Positions 1 through 8,848 of a stretch of 64,000 nt of DNA are shown here, one piece after another. Position 1 is the first letter of the stretch, and every line of letters begins with the position of its first letter. The position numbers were made by a program, and so were the translations under genes. The stretch spans positions 62,001-126,000 of the forward strand of contig NZ_JACVCV010000003.1 of NCBI RefSeq assembly GCF_017811155.1, in the 5' to 3' direction. This stretch comes from Lunatimonas salinarum (GTDB taxonomy: Bacteria > Bacteroidota > Bacteroidia > Cytophagales > Cyclobacteriaceae). The notes under the pieces are model-generated. The model was not told where the DNA came from. It made no database searches and was given only the letters and a program-made list of their open reading frames with translations.

Positions 1-1403
1 TCGGCGATTTCCACGCAATCTGGAAAAGGGAAAAAGGCATCTGAAGCCATCACGGCACCCTTTAGGTCAAACCCAAACGAGCTGGCTTTCTCTATAGCCT
101 GCCGCAACGCATCTACTCGGGATGTTTGTCCCACTCCGCTGGCAAAAAGCTGGTTGTGATTGCTCAGCACAATGGTGTTCGATTTGGTGTGTTTACACAC
201 CTTCAATGCAAACGCTAGGGCATCCATCTCCGCCTCGGAAGGTGCCACCTTCGTGACCACTCTGAAGTCTTGCTTTCCTTCCGTACGCAAATCCCTATCC
301 TGTACAACAAAGCCGTTCAATAGCGTCTTCACCTGATCTGTTCCTGAGAGTCGGATCTTCTGCTTTAACAAAATCCGGTTCTTTTTCGCTTTCAGCAACT
401 CCAGGGCTTCATCTTCAAATTCAGGGGCAATCAACACCTCAAAGAACAAGCCTTTCATGGCCTCAGCCGCCGCAAGATCCACCGGCTGATTAGTCACTAG
501 CACCCCGCCAAATGCGGAAATTGTATCCGCTGCAAAAGCCATCTCATAAGCCGCTGCCACCGTAGGCGCCACGGCTACGCCACAAGCATTGGTATGCTTT
601 AGAATGGCAAATGCGGTTTCTCCTTCAAACTCTTCTATCAAAGATACCGCAGCGTCCACATCCACCAAGTTATTGAATGACAATTCCTTTCCATTAAGCT
701 GGTCAAATAGATCTGTCAATTTTCCGTAGAACGCTGCCTTTTGATGGGGATTTTCGCCATATCTCAGCGGAGTAGCGTGTCCCTCACTGATTTTAAGCGC
801 TGGAATCTCCTCCGCTTTGTTAAAGTAATGGAAAATATGGGTATCGTAATGGGAAGACACGTTGAAGGCCTGTGCGGCAAAACGCCTTCTATTCTCCAAC
901 GTAGTGCCCCCATCATGTTCCTCTAATACCTTCTGCAACTCGCCATATTGATTCTTGGAAGCGACTATTACCACATCCTTGAAGTTTTTAGCGGCAGCTC
1001 TAATCAGCGAAATGCCTCCAATGTCAATCTTCTCGATCACGTCAGCTTCATCCGCTCCCGAAGCCACGGTCTCTTCAAACGGATACAGGTCTACGATCAC
1101 CAAATCAATCTCTGGTATGCCAAATTCAGCTGCCTGGGAAACATCTCCCGAGGCGTCACGGCGATGTAAAATCCCTCCAAATACCTTTGGATGGAGGGTC
1201 TTAACCCGGCCTCCAAAAATAGACGGATACCCGGTGAGTTCCTCCACGGGCACCACTGACGCACCCTGCTCTTCAATAAACTTTTGAGTACCGCCTGTGG
1301 AATATATTTTGACTCCATATTTCTTCAATAAGGAAATGATGGGTTCAAGATTATCTTTATAAAATACCGAAATTAATGCTGATTTGATTTTCTTGACGGC
1401 CAT
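1..1403 (-). CDS. purH: Bifunctional IMP cyclohydrolase / AICAR formyltransferase, 3' end outside window
   Basis: Catalyses the last two steps of de novo IMP synthesis in the cytoplasm: formyl transfer from 10-formyl-THF to AICAR, then ring closure. I translated the reverse strand from an ATG at 1401-1403. It opens MAVKKIKSALISVFYK, followed by the MGS-like cyclohydrolase domain (roughly residues 1-150, with STGGTQKFIEEQG and GGRVKTLHPKVFGGILHRRD) and the start of the AICAR transformylase domain (LRYGENPHQKAAFYG, FAILKHTNACGVAVA). The frame stays open to base 1, so about 467 of the roughly 510 family residues are inside the window. A TAnnTTTG element lies 50 nt upstream. purN sits just upstream on the same strand. 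Identification is secure; only the C-terminal end is missing. Confidence 0.97.
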   Translation of the reverse strand, partial: MAVKKIKSALISVFYKDNLEPIISLLKKYGVKIYSTGGTQKFIEEQGASVVPVEELTGYPSIFGGRVKTLHPKVFGGILHRRDASGDVSQAAEFGIPEIDLVIVDLYPFEETVASGADEADVIEKIDIGGISLIRAAAKNFKDVVIVASKNQYGELQKVLEEHDGGTTLENRRRFAAQAFNVSSHYDTHIFHYFNKAEEIPALKISEGHATPLRYGENPHQKAAFYGKLTDLFDQLNGKELSFNNLVDVDAAVSLIEEFEGETAFAILKHTNACGVAVAPTVAAAYEMAFAADTISAFGGVLVTNQPVDLAAAEAMKGLFFEVLIAPEFEDEALELLKAKKNRILLKQKIRLSGTDQVKTLLNGFVVQDRDLRTEGKQDFRVVTKVAPSEAEMDALAFALKVCKHTKSNTIVLSNHNQLFASGVGQTSRVDALRQAIEKASSFGFDLKGAVMASDAFFPFPDCVEIA

Positions 1404-1452
1404 GACGCTGTATTTATGGATTAATTTTTGCTGATGAATTGCATTAAGGGCG

Positions 1453-1460
1453 CAAAGGTA
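1453..1460 (-). promoter_or_regulatory. Bacteroidota -7 element of purH
   Basis: TACCTTTG on the minus strand matches the Bacteroidota housekeeping -7 consensus TAnnTTTG and lies 49 nt upstream of the purH start codon. It suggests purH has its own promoter besides any read-through from purN. Confidence 0.6.
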
Positions 1461-1474
1461 CGGAAATCAGTTGA

Positions 1475-2032
1475 TTAAATCAGGCTTTCTATCACTTTCG
1501 GATAGTATTTATATTCCAATTGATGCACCTTTTCTGCAATTTGCTCAGCGGTATCGGTTTCCGATAGGGCTACTTTTTCCTGTAGAATGATCTCCCCTTC
1601 ATCGTAGTGCTCGTTCACCCAGTGAATGGTTATGCCTGTTTCTTTTTCTCCGGCAGCCTTTACCGCCTCATGCACACGCATGCCATACATGCCCTTGCCT
1701 CCGAATTTGGGAAGCAACGCCGGATGTATATTCACAATGCTTTTTGGAAAAGCCTGAATCATATCCTCAGGCACCTTCATCATAAATCCCGCCAACACCA
1801 GCAGATCAATGTTTTTTACCAGTAATAGTGCTTTCACAGACCCGTTCTCCAGCTCCTTTTTTGAAAAAGTAAAGGATTGAATTTGGTGATTTTTTGCCCT
1901 TTGCAAGACGTAGGCGGTTTCTTTATTTGATCCAATCAAAACCACCTTTGCGTGGGGCACAGATTCAAAATGGGTAATGATGGCTTCGGCGTTGGTGCCA
2001 TTTCCCGATGCTAATATGGCGATTTTCTTCAA
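1475..2032 (-). CDS. purN: Phosphoribosylglycinamide formyltransferase (GART)
   Basis: Transfers a formyl group from 10-formyl-THF to GAR in de novo purine synthesis. The 185-residue product is family length. It shows the phosphate-binding start ILASGNGTNAEAI (residues 5-17), the formyl-transfer signature IHPALLPKFGGKGMYG containing the catalytic Asn-x-His, and the GITIHWVNEHYDEGEII segment carrying the catalytic Asp. The start codon is TTG (CAA at 2030-2032 on the plus strand); no ATG lies at a workable position, and starting here gives the normal N-terminus MKKIAILASG. Its stop lies about 70 nt upstream of the purH start on the same strand, so the two purine genes probably share transcription. 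Confidence 0.96.
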   Translation of the reverse strand: MKKIAILASGNGTNAEAIITHFESVPHAKVVLIGSNKETAYVLQRAKNHQIQSFTFSKKELENGSVKALLLVKNIDLLVLAGFMMKVPEDMIQAFPKSIVNIHPALLPKFGGKGMYGMRVHEAVKAAGEKETGITIHWVNEHYDEGEIILQEKVALSETDTAEQIAEKVHQLEYKYYPKVIESLI

Positions 2033-2126
2033 TTTGTGAGGAAATTAAGGTTGGGAAGTAAAAGTACGGAAAATGTTAAAAAATCAATTTTAAAAAGCGT
2101 CTTTTTCGAATTTAACAAACGATGTA

Positions 2127-2999
2127 TCACACAAATACCATACTGATCGCACCGATCAACATCAGGTATTTGGCAAATCGGCTCAGTTGTGTGAAGTGTA
2201 TCTTTCGGTCTGCCTGATAGATGCGGCTTAAGAAAAAAACGAAGAACACGCCCAACACACCGAAGTACAAAAGGAGTGCTGGATCACCAATCCGGAAAGT
2301 TACCGCCAAAATCGCCATGACAAAAATTAAGGCAATGCCAAAGATCACCCGCTTGGTACCACGAAACCCAATAACGATGGGAAGCGTCTTACATCCATGC
2401 TTTCGGTCTCCCTGTCGGTCTTCGATGTCTTTTATGATTTCACGAATAAGATTGATGAAGAAGGCAAAAATAGCATAGGCAAAAATAATCATCTCGGATC
2501 GTTGATAATAGAATCCAATAATCCAGACAGACAAGGCGGTCAATCCGGCAACCGTTAAATTGCCTACAAACGGCAGCCGCTTGAGGGAATTGCTGTATAG
2601 CCAAAGCATAAATGCCGCTACAAATGTCACCAATCCCACTCTGGGAGCAACCAGGGCTCCCAAGGAAATCCCCACGAAATTCATGACCGTATGCAAGGTC
2701 ATCACCATACGGCGTTTCATCCCCCTACCTACGACGACTTCATGCGGTCGGTTCACGTAGTCGATTTTAACGTCGTAGTAGTCATTTATCATATACCCAG
2801 AGGCAGTGAGGATCACCGTGGAAACCACCAGGAGATAGAGCTTGAAATCCTGCAAAACCGGAAGTCCATCGGGTGTCTCCCCTACTAAAAAATAGGCCGT
2901 CATGAGCTGCACAAAGGCAACCATGAGCAAGTTATTGGGCCGAATGATTTTGAAAAACCCGCCAAATGTGAATATAGGAGAAGCTTGCGCCTGATTCAT
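2127..2999 (-). CDS. UbiA-family polyprenyl/geranylgeranyl transferase
   Basis: Membrane prenyltransferase of the UbiA superfamily, which joins an isoprenyl diphosphate to an acceptor. It has several hydrophobic helices and the two Asp-rich motifs: NDYYDVKIDYVNRP in the first half and DIEDRQGDRKHG in the second. These would bind Mg-diphosphate. The acceptor cannot be told from sequence; (S)-3-O-geranylgeranylglyceryl phosphate-type or menaquinone/heme-related enzymes are possible. I chose the ATG at 2997-2999 (290 aa, MNQAQASPIFTFGG) over an upstream GTG at 3053, because a TACATTTG -7 element ends only 4 nt before this ATG and would exclude the longer form. Confidence 0.85.
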   Translation of the reverse strand: MNQAQASPIFTFGGFFKIIRPNNLLMVAFVQLMTAYFLVGETPDGLPVLQDFKLYLLVVSTVILTASGYMINDYYDVKIDYVNRPHEVVVGRGMKRRMVMTLHTVMNFVGISLGALVAPRVGLVTFVAAFMLWLYSNSLKRLPFVGNLTVAGLTALSVWIIGFYYQRSEMIIFAYAIFAFFINLIREIIKDIEDRQGDRKHGCKTLPIVIGFRGTKRVIFGIALIFVMAILAVTFRIGDPALLLYFGVLGVFFVFFLSRIYQADRKIHFTQLSRFAKYLMLIGAISMVFV

Positions 3000-3003
3000 T
3001 TCG

Positions 3004-3011
3004 CAAATGTA
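3004..3011 (-). promoter_or_regulatory. -7 element abutting the UbiA-family start (leaderless type)
   Basis: TACATTTG (TAnnTTTG consensus) on the minus strand is followed by four bases, CGAA, and then the ATG of the UbiA-family gene. With a start point about 5-7 nt past the element, the mRNA would begin at or inside the start codon. Confidence 0.55.
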
Positions 3012-3115
3012 AAATAAAAGCGTGGATATCAGACTCAATCTTTTACCGATCACCTGGTAACGTTTTTACACTTGGCAGGAAATTGGTTAAACTCTTCCGT
3101 GAGCTGCTAACGCTT

Positions 3116-3979
3116 TCAAACGGGTGTCCCGCTGAAAGAATCTATTAACTGCTTTGACTGTCTGATATTACCCCGTGAAGATGCCCCAAACAAAATCGAA
3201 TCAACCCCAGATAATCCGCATACATATTGAAATGCCTCCTTTGGTGGAATAGCCCCTGCTGCCAGAACCTGCATGGCAACTAAGTTACACCTTTTTTGCG
3301 CTATCACCTCCTCGTAACGCTCCTTTCCGCCGGACATTCTAAAGCCTATGCTATTGATAGAGGCACAAATCGTAGGATTCTTTATACCTGCCTTTTCCAG
3401 CGTATCAAGTAAAAGAGGGAGATTCATGGTTATAAATCCAGGTTCAGCCTCGTGTTTTTCTTTTATATGATCATAAAAAACCTTAAGAAAATCCACCATC
3501 CCAAGACCCAGCAGCAGATCAGTGATTACATTTTGCATCCATATAACAGGTGTATTGATCCCTCTGAACATCTTCAGTTCTGCGTCGATCATCAGCTTTA
3601 CGAGACTGGCGAAGTCCTTCTTTACGAAAGCAAAACCACCTTTGGCAAAGGTACTAAATACGTTTCCAGGCACAAAATGCTTGACCGTGCCCAAAATCCC
3701 AAGTTCGGTCACAGCATTAGCATACTTGTGGGCATAGGGCATACAGGGATAGATTTTAAAATCCTGATATTTGGGGTTGCCCCTCACAATATCACATATG
3801 TACTCGATCCTATCGTGAGTGGTACACATAAAGGTATTGATTCCTTCATCTATGGCGATATCTAAAACATCCATTATCGCCTTGTTATCCTGAAAACGAA
3901 TCGTCTGTGCACGAGACTTCTCATCAGAAGCATGATTAACACCAAAAAACTGGTTATCGCCAAATAATACTCTATCCAT
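3116..3979 (-). CDS. Uncharacterised TIM-barrel-like protein, last gene of a four-gene cassette
   Basis: A 287-residue soluble protein with no signal peptide or membrane segment. I do not recognise a named family. Alternating strand/helix segments (GINTFMCTT, FKIYPCMPYAHKYANAV, LVAMQVLAAGAIPPKEA, VDSILFGASSRGNIRQS) resemble a TIM barrel, and the C-terminal SILFGASS...IRQS recalls aldo/keto-reductase- or aldolase-like barrels that end at a phosphate-binding loop. It starts 4 nt after the stop of the Gfo/Idh/MocA oxidoreductase and is the last gene of the operon. Context suggests a role in modifying a sugar or glycolipid precursor, but the reaction is unknown. Confidence 0.8.
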   Translation of the reverse strand: MDRVLFGDNQFFGVNHASDEKSRAQTIRFQDNKAIMDVLDIAIDEGINTFMCTTHDRIEYICDIVRGNPKYQDFKIYPCMPYAHKYANAVTELGILGTVKHFVPGNVFSTFAKGGFAFVKKDFASLVKLMIDAELKMFRGINTPVIWMQNVITDLLLGLGMVDFLKVFYDHIKEKHEAEPGFITMNLPLLLDTLEKAGIKNPTICASINSIGFRMSGGKERYEEVIAQKRCNLVAMQVLAAGAIPPKEAFQYVCGLSGVDSILFGASSRGNIRQSKQLIDSFSGTPV

Positions 3980-3983
3980 AATA

Positions 3984-4997
3984 TTATATCGTTGAATCTG
4001 AAATCAATAAGTTAATCACCTCGTCTGTGTAAGAGGCTGTTCTAAATGGGCTTTTATTCTTAATGGATCGGTCCTGAATACATTCGATGAAGTGATCGAT
4101 CTGAGAACTGTATTCCTCACCCCTTAAATAGAAATCTACCGGAGAAGTCAAATCTGTAAGGTACTTGACGGTCCAGCCCTTGGGGAGGTTTAGTTTTTCG
4201 TTTGCTTCCTTAAGGTAAATTTTTACCTCCGTTGCGTCGGCGATAATTTTACCTTTTTTGCCAAGTAAAGTCACTTGAGTATTCATTTTACGATGAGTCT
4301 CGTCGCTCCAATTGACTGATAACTGACCTGATAAACCACCCTCGAGCAGGAGGGTACTATACACAGCGTCCTCTACTTGCTTTGAAAAAATGCTCTTTAA
4401 CATGGTGCCGCCTACCTTTACGCCCCTTCCACATAAAAAATGAATCAAATCAATCGTATGCGACGCATAATCATATAGACACCCACCTCCTTGTCCTTTC
4501 TCAGATCTCCAAGTACTTCCTTTTTCCCGAAGGACAACCGGCCCGTAAGATTCACCTAAAAAATGATACAAGTCACCTAGTACATCTTGACCAAGCAACC
4601 TTTTAACTTCTTGAAAGGTGCCCAAGAACCGATTATGGTAACCAACCTGATTCACAAGTCCCAGTGACTCCGCCTTCTCTGAAAGTTTAACACCTTCCTC
4701 TACCTTCAACGCAAAAGGCTTCTCACAAAAAACGTGTAGATTATGATCCAAAGCGTAGTTTACCATTTCGGAATGGTACTTAGTCGGTGACGCTATTACA
4801 ATGCACTGAAGATTTGAATTATCGATCATCTTCTTATAGTCTGTGAAACAGGCTACTGTACTATGCTTGGTGAAACCATCAATAACCAGTGACGATGTGT
4901 CGCAAACCGCTACGAGATCAACTTGGGGGTGTGCTCCTAAAATAGCACAATGGGAGATTCCCATCTTACCTAAACCAACAATTCCAGCTCTTATCAT
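3984..4997 (-). CDS. Gfo/Idh/MocA-family NAD(P)-dependent oxidoreductase
   Basis: A 337-residue cytoplasmic dehydrogenase that oxidises or reduces a cyclic polyol or (nucleotide-)sugar hydroxyl. The N-terminal Rossmann fold shows GIVGLGKMGISHCAIL (residues 4-19) and VAVCDTS. The family signature CEKPFAL with its catalytic-site Lys lies near residue 95. The C-terminal alpha/beta domain contains GGGCLYDYASHTIDLIHFL. Its ATG overlaps the TGA of the DUF354 gene by 4 nt (ATGA), a sign of translational coupling. The sugar substrate cannot be deduced. Confidence 0.92.
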   Translation of the reverse strand: MIRAGIVGLGKMGISHCAILGAHPQVDLVAVCDTSSLVIDGFTKHSTVACFTDYKKMIDNSNLQCIVIASPTKYHSEMVNYALDHNLHVFCEKPFALKVEEGVKLSEKAESLGLVNQVGYHNRFLGTFQEVKRLLGQDVLGDLYHFLGESYGPVVLREKGSTWRSEKGQGGGCLYDYASHTIDLIHFLCGRGVKVGGTMLKSIFSKQVEDAVYSTLLLEGGLSGQLSVNWSDETHRKMNTQVTLLGKKGKIIADATEVKIYLKEANEKLNLPKGWTVKYLTDLTSPVDFYLRGEEYSSQIDHFIECIQDRSIKNKSPFRTASYTDEVINLLISDSTI

Positions 4998-6022
4998 TTC
5001 TTAAGATTTAATAATTCAGTTTTAAATAAATTGTAAGCAGCTTTACCTTTTTCTATCAGGATCGCACTATTACCTCCTGACTCGCTCAGACGATCAAGCA
5101 TTTTTTTCACAAAAACTAGGTCAATGGAAGGCTGATGAACCATATAACCGTTTTCTATCAGAAAATTGTCTACATCCAACAGATCTCCCTGATAAACCGA
5201 AATGGTTGGAATTCCTATCATGCTCATTTCCCGGGTCATCGACCCACCTGCCCCAATAAATAGCAGACAGTTTACCGCAACCTCGTCAAATGGCACAGGG
5301 TTTAGTGGAACATCAATTTCTCTAAATTTCGACTGTGAATAGTGTTCAATCTGAGCGCGATCCCTAGCCAAAATCGTCACCTTAAATTCTTTGCTTAGAT
5401 CAATTAAAAAATCATCCATGAAGTTTAACTTTCCAGAATAGTACTGCGCAGTCTGCGGTTCTGGCCTCACGTAGATTACCTTTTGATTTCCAGCTCTCTG
5501 CACCCTTTCTGCAATTATTCTTGAACCCTTTACCCAAAGATAAACCCCTTCCTTGATTCCAGGGTATTGAACAGTCCGTTTCATACTCGCCCCCTGCCGT
5601 CTAATTTTCTCAATAGATAAGTTTTCCGGAATAAAAATCTTATTTGCAAAAAGAAAGCTGGGAATGTTACCGGCGGCATGCTCGTTATCGTTGGTATAAA
5701 TGGAAGGTATCCCAAGTAGCTTTGCAGTAAGTGGAAGATAAAAACTGCTTTGACAAATCGCCGCATCTATAGATTTACGCTTGAGATAAGAATATAAATT
5801 GACAATTCTGGAAGGAAATGCCAACAGTTTTTTAGAAAGGGACTTTTCGACCCGATCTCCAATAATCTGATGTGCCCATCCTTTCTGCTTGACTAGCTGC
5901 ACGGTATTGGCAGAATCCCTGCAGGTCAGAACGAATTCATGACCATCTTCAGTTAATTCTTCGATGAGTGGCTCAAAAAAACTAACCTGAGGGGTATTAA
6001 TAAAGTCTATCCAGATCTTCAT
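4994..6022 (-). CDS. DUF354-family GT-B-like protein
   Basis: A 342-residue cytoplasmic protein that I assign to DUF354, a family related to UDP-GlcNAc 2-epimerase and GT-B glycosyltransferases. It begins MKIWIDFINTPQVSFFEPLI, like other DUF354 proteins, with EELTEDGHEFVLTCRDSANTVQL following. Near residue 255 it has CLLFIGAGGSMTREMSMIG, a Gly-rich loop typical of nucleotide-diphosphate-sugar binding, then GIPTISVYQGDLLDVD. The start codon overlaps the stop of the toroid gene by one base (TGATG), and its stop overlaps the next start by 4 nt. DUF354 genes often occur in surface-glycan loci (family knowledge); the specific reaction is unknown. Confidence 0.85.
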   Translation of the reverse strand: MKIWIDFINTPQVSFFEPLIEELTEDGHEFVLTCRDSANTVQLVKQKGWAHQIIGDRVEKSLSKKLLAFPSRIVNLYSYLKRKSIDAAICQSSFYLPLTAKLLGIPSIYTNDNEHAAGNIPSFLFANKIFIPENLSIEKIRRQGASMKRTVQYPGIKEGVYLWVKGSRIIAERVQRAGNQKVIYVRPEPQTAQYYSGKLNFMDDFLIDLSKEFKVTILARDRAQIEHYSQSKFREIDVPLNPVPFDEVAVNCLLFIGAGGSMTREMSMIGIPTISVYQGDLLDVDNFLIENGYMVHQPSIDLVFVKKMLDRLSESGGNSAILIEKGKAAYNLFKTELLNLKK

Positions 6023-7215
6023 CAGCCTTTTGATTTTAAATTTTCAAACTCATAAATAATTAAGGCCAAAAACATCCATGCCTGAGACCATCTCATATAG
6101 GAAATCTTCGAGGTAAAAAACCTATTGATCTGATAATAAAAATAACCCTCAGGAGACTGCATGTGGTCGATCGTCCACCCTAATACCTTTTCAGCCAATT
6201 TCCTGTGTTCCTGAAATTTACCAAGCTTGTGCAACGTTATGATCAACTGAGTAGGTGCATGTATATCAATAGGATAGACACTATTATTGTAGTATTTGGG
6301 TACTCCTGCCTCGGTAAAAAACGTATTCAAGTAATAGTCAAATCCCTTTGATAGATTCCCCAAAAACTCATCAGACCCAGTGAACCTTGAGTAATCAGAA
6401 ATACACTCCAGATTATATCCCGTGTGAAAGTTATCAATCCACTGATGGAAATCATACCTGCCATAAGACCAAGCGCCGTTTTCCTGTTGATTTTTACATG
6501 CAAACACAACCGACTTTCTGGCTTCCACGATTAATTCCTTCTCTTTGGTAAAACTATAGACACGAGACAGTAGTCTTGAACCTAATAAGGAAGCGTTGTA
6601 AACTACACTTTTATCCAAAGGTGAATATGAAAATGAAAAAGAATCTCCACTTTCATCATATGTCCTATTAAGATCATTCAATATAAAATCACAAGAACTT
6701 CTTATCGCATCTAAGTACTTTTTATCCTGCGTAACCTCATAGGCATCTAAAATCGACGACCCAATAAACGTAGTAGCTACGACAGTGGGTGTAAATTTAG
6801 GCTGAAAAAAGGCCCTCGATTGCCAATCAAAATTATAGCCCCAACAACTTCCCGACCACCCCGGAGTCTGTAGATCGAGCAACAAATCAGAAAAAAATAC
6901 AATTTTATCGCGATATTCTTGTTTGGGGTTCATTCTGTAAAGCAGGCAAAAAGCCTGAAGGAACAACCCAACGGCTTTAGGGTTGTATTCTTTGTCTATT
7001 CCTACATATTTCCGTAGATTGATTGGTGATCGCTTAAAAAACTGTGTCCAAGCGAGTTTAACCAAAGCACTCTTTGACAAAACTGGAATCTTATTGAAAA
7101 ATCGACTATTTAAGCTGTCATAAGGATCATACCCCTTATAATCCTCCCTTTCACAATATTCAAAAAGCTTCAAGAATGCGTCTTTTATCTTCTTTTCTTC
7201 AAAACCAGTCGCCAT
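6022..7215 (-). CDS. Alpha/alpha-toroid protein of unknown substrate
   Basis: A 397-residue protein, first gene of the four-gene operon, with no signal peptide. Repeating helix pairs with aromatic, Trp/Gly-rich loops (LQTPGWSGSCWGYNFDWQSRAF, QQENGAWSYGRYDFHQWIDNFHTGYNLE, SPEGYFYYQINRFFTSKISYMRWSQAWMFLAL) are characteristic of (alpha/alpha)6 toroids such as terpene cyclases, GH88/GH105-like hydrolases or sugar epimerases. I cannot place it in a named family or name a catalytic residue. The ATG at 7213-7215 is preferred to the TTG one codon earlier. It overlaps the DUF354 gene by one base, so the two are almost certainly co-translated. Confidence 0.82.
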   Translation of the reverse strand: MATGFEEKKIKDAFLKLFEYCEREDYKGYDPYDSLNSRFFNKIPVLSKSALVKLAWTQFFKRSPINLRKYVGIDKEYNPKAVGLFLQAFCLLYRMNPKQEYRDKIVFFSDLLLDLQTPGWSGSCWGYNFDWQSRAFFQPKFTPTVVATTFIGSSILDAYEVTQDKKYLDAIRSSCDFILNDLNRTYDESGDSFSFSYSPLDKSVVYNASLLGSRLLSRVYSFTKEKELIVEARKSVVFACKNQQENGAWSYGRYDFHQWIDNFHTGYNLECISDYSRFTGSDEFLGNLSKGFDYYLNTFFTEAGVPKYYNNSVYPIDIHAPTQLIITLHKLGKFQEHRKLAEKVLGWTIDHMQSPEGYFYYQINRFFTSKISYMRWSQAWMFLALIIYEFENLKSKG

Positions 7216-7599
7216 CAAAATTCCAAGATTAGATAATGGGCATAGTTACAAAAAAGTTTTGAAATTCCCTCAAAAAATTTACCGATAATACAACTTTATT
7301 GCCGATTCGGATTCTCCTAAGACACATCGCCGGATTAATCAGATAGGGTGAGCCAATTTCTTGTTGCGATCCACTACCGTCTTGATGGTTGGGCTGGAAT
7401 TCTCATTGGCTAAAACCATCAAAAAAACCTGTCTGAATCAGAAAACAACTAGCTATACTTTACCAACCCACCGGTACTTTTATCTCCCCGTTTTAGAATC
7501 TTCAATTTCACTTATCTAGTTAGCTTGTTTTCACCGAAAAAACAGAAATAGACCTTCGTAAAGTGAAAACACATTGATACCAGGTCATCTCCTTTCCCG
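7216..7599. other. Intergenic region without a recognisable gene
   Basis: This 384-bp AT-rich stretch lies between the toroid operon and the 3' end of trmN6. The longest open stretch of note is 26 codons on the minus strand near 7340-7425 (starting MVLANENSSP), too short to call. A 9-bp inverted repeat (TGTTTTCAC at 7526-7534 and GTGAAAACA at 7563-7571) with a 28-nt spacer sits downstream of trmN6 and could be part of its termination region. The upstream signals of the toroid operon should be here, but no clear TAnnTTTG was found. Confidence 0.5.
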
Positions 7600-8319
7600 C
7601 TAAAAATGCAAGAGATAAGGCCGCAGAAGTTCCTTGTAGGCGAAAGAGTACTGACCCTCGCTGTCCCTGATCAGCAGCGTCCCTGGTGGCGTGTTCCCCT
7701 CACTAAGTCGGCGACTAAAAGCTTGTACTTCTCGCAATATCGGTTTCCCATCGCGATCGTATACCTGAATCTTAGCTACCCCCCATAACCCAAAACCTGA
7801 AGCGACTAACTCAAAATCCGCCATTTGCCTAGGAGGAAGGATGATCCAAAACAAACCCTTTTCCGTAAGCAGGGCCTGGACTCCTTTCGCCAATTCAAAA
7901 AAAGAAAGGGAATGCTGGTGCAAGGCCGTGTTTCTCCTGCTATCCGCAGAAGTCAAATGGGAGGCATAATACGGTGGATTACTTACGATCAAGTCAAAAA
8001 AACCATGACCTGCTTCACAAAACTTCTGGAAAGGCTGATTCAAGACCTCAATCCGATTAGCCCAAGGGCTCATCAAAGCATTCGATCGGGCTTGCTCCGA
8101 GGCATGGGAATCGATCTCTACGGCGCTTATCTGAGCCTCCTTGTAGCGCTGCGCCAGCATAATGGCCAACGCCCCGGTACCTGTACCCACATCCAAGATC
8201 CGGAGGGGGGCAGTAGCCTTTGCCAATGCCCCAAGCAAGGCCGTATCTGTGCTGAACTTCATCGCACAGCGATCCTGGTGCAAGGTAAACTGTTTAAATT
8301 GAAATACGGAACCGCCCAT
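7600..8319 (-). CDS. trmN6: tRNA1(Val) (adenine(37)-N6)-methyltransferase
   Basis: SAM-dependent N6-adenine methyltransferase (YfiC/TrmN6 family) expected to modify A37 of tRNA-Val. The 239-residue product starts FQFKQFTLHQDRCAMKFSTDTALLGAL, a typical N-terminus of the family. The SAM-binding motif I LDVGTGTGALAIMLAQR is near residue 40-56 and the catalytic motif IV DLIVSNPPYYASH near residue 115. The start lies 2 nt after the rnhA stop, so the two form an operon. The N-terminal MKFSTD and NPPY motifs separate it from other small methyltransferases, although exact tRNA specificity is inferred. Confidence 0.9.
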   Translation of the reverse strand: MGGSVFQFKQFTLHQDRCAMKFSTDTALLGALAKATAPLRILDVGTGTGALAIMLAQRYKEAQISAVEIDSHASEQARSNALMSPWANRIEVLNQPFQKFCEAGHGFFDLIVSNPPYYASHLTSADSRRNTALHQHSLSFFELAKGVQALLTEKGLFWIILPPRQMADFELVASGFGLWGVAKIQVYDRDGKPILREVQAFSRRLSEGNTPPGTLLIRDSEGQYSFAYKELLRPYLLHF

Positions 8320-8321
8320 AC

Positions 8322-8789
8322 TTAAAAAATCCCCCCAGAGGTCAGTGCTTCGTAGCCATGGTCGACTTGAAGAGATAGTCCTTCGGCAGCGGCTACCGCC
8401 AGCTGATCGCAGCGTTCATTTTCTCGATTGCCTGCATGCCCTTTCACCCAGCGGTAGGATGGCTTGTATTTCAGGTGAAGGGGAATGTAACGCTTCCAAA
8501 GATCCACATTTTTCTTGCCCTTGAAACCCTTCTTTTGCCAGTTCCAAAGCCAGCCTTTCTCCACGGCATCTACCACATATTTGCTATCTGAAAATATGGT
8601 GACAGGAAGCCCTGTCACCTTCAGTTCCTCTAACCCCTTGATTACCGCTAAAAGTTCCATGCGGTTGTTGGTGGTTAGGCGAAAACCCTCGGAAAGTTCC
8701 TTTCGGTGATTTTTGTAAAGAAGGACAACGCCGTAGCCCCCGTTTCCAGGATTACCCTTTGCTGCTCCGTCCGTGTATATGACAATCAT
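8322..8789 (-). CDS. rnhA: Ribonuclease HI
   Basis: Cleaves the RNA strand of RNA-DNA hybrids in replication and repair. The 155-residue product has family length and the DEDD catalytic set: Asp in IYTDGAAKGNPGNGG (residue 6), Glu in NRMELLAVI (near 44), Asp in FSDSKYVVDAV (near 68), and the C-terminal acidic residue in ENERCDQLAVAAA. WVKGHAGN carries the conserved His. The ATG at 8787-8789 is directly preceded by a -7 promoter element, and trmN6 follows after 2 nt. Confidence 0.97.
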   Translation of the reverse strand: MIVIYTDGAAKGNPGNGGYGVVLLYKNHRKELSEGFRLTTNNRMELLAVIKGLEELKVTGLPVTIFSDSKYVVDAVEKGWLWNWQKKGFKGKKNVDLWKRYIPLHLKYKPSYRWVKGHAGNRENERCDQLAVAAAEGLSLQVDHGYEALTSGGIF

Positions 8790-8793
8790 TCGT

Positions 8794-8801
8794 CAAAAAT
8801 A
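8794..8801 (-). promoter_or_regulatory. -7 element abutting the rnhA start (leaderless type)
   Basis: TATTTTTG on the minus strand fits TAnnTTTG and is followed by only four bases (ACGA) before the rnhA ATG. This predicts an mRNA that starts at or next to the start codon. Confidence 0.5.
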
Positions 8802-8848
8802 GGGAAAAAACAACGGATACCGTAGCCGGACCAGAAACCCTGCACCTG

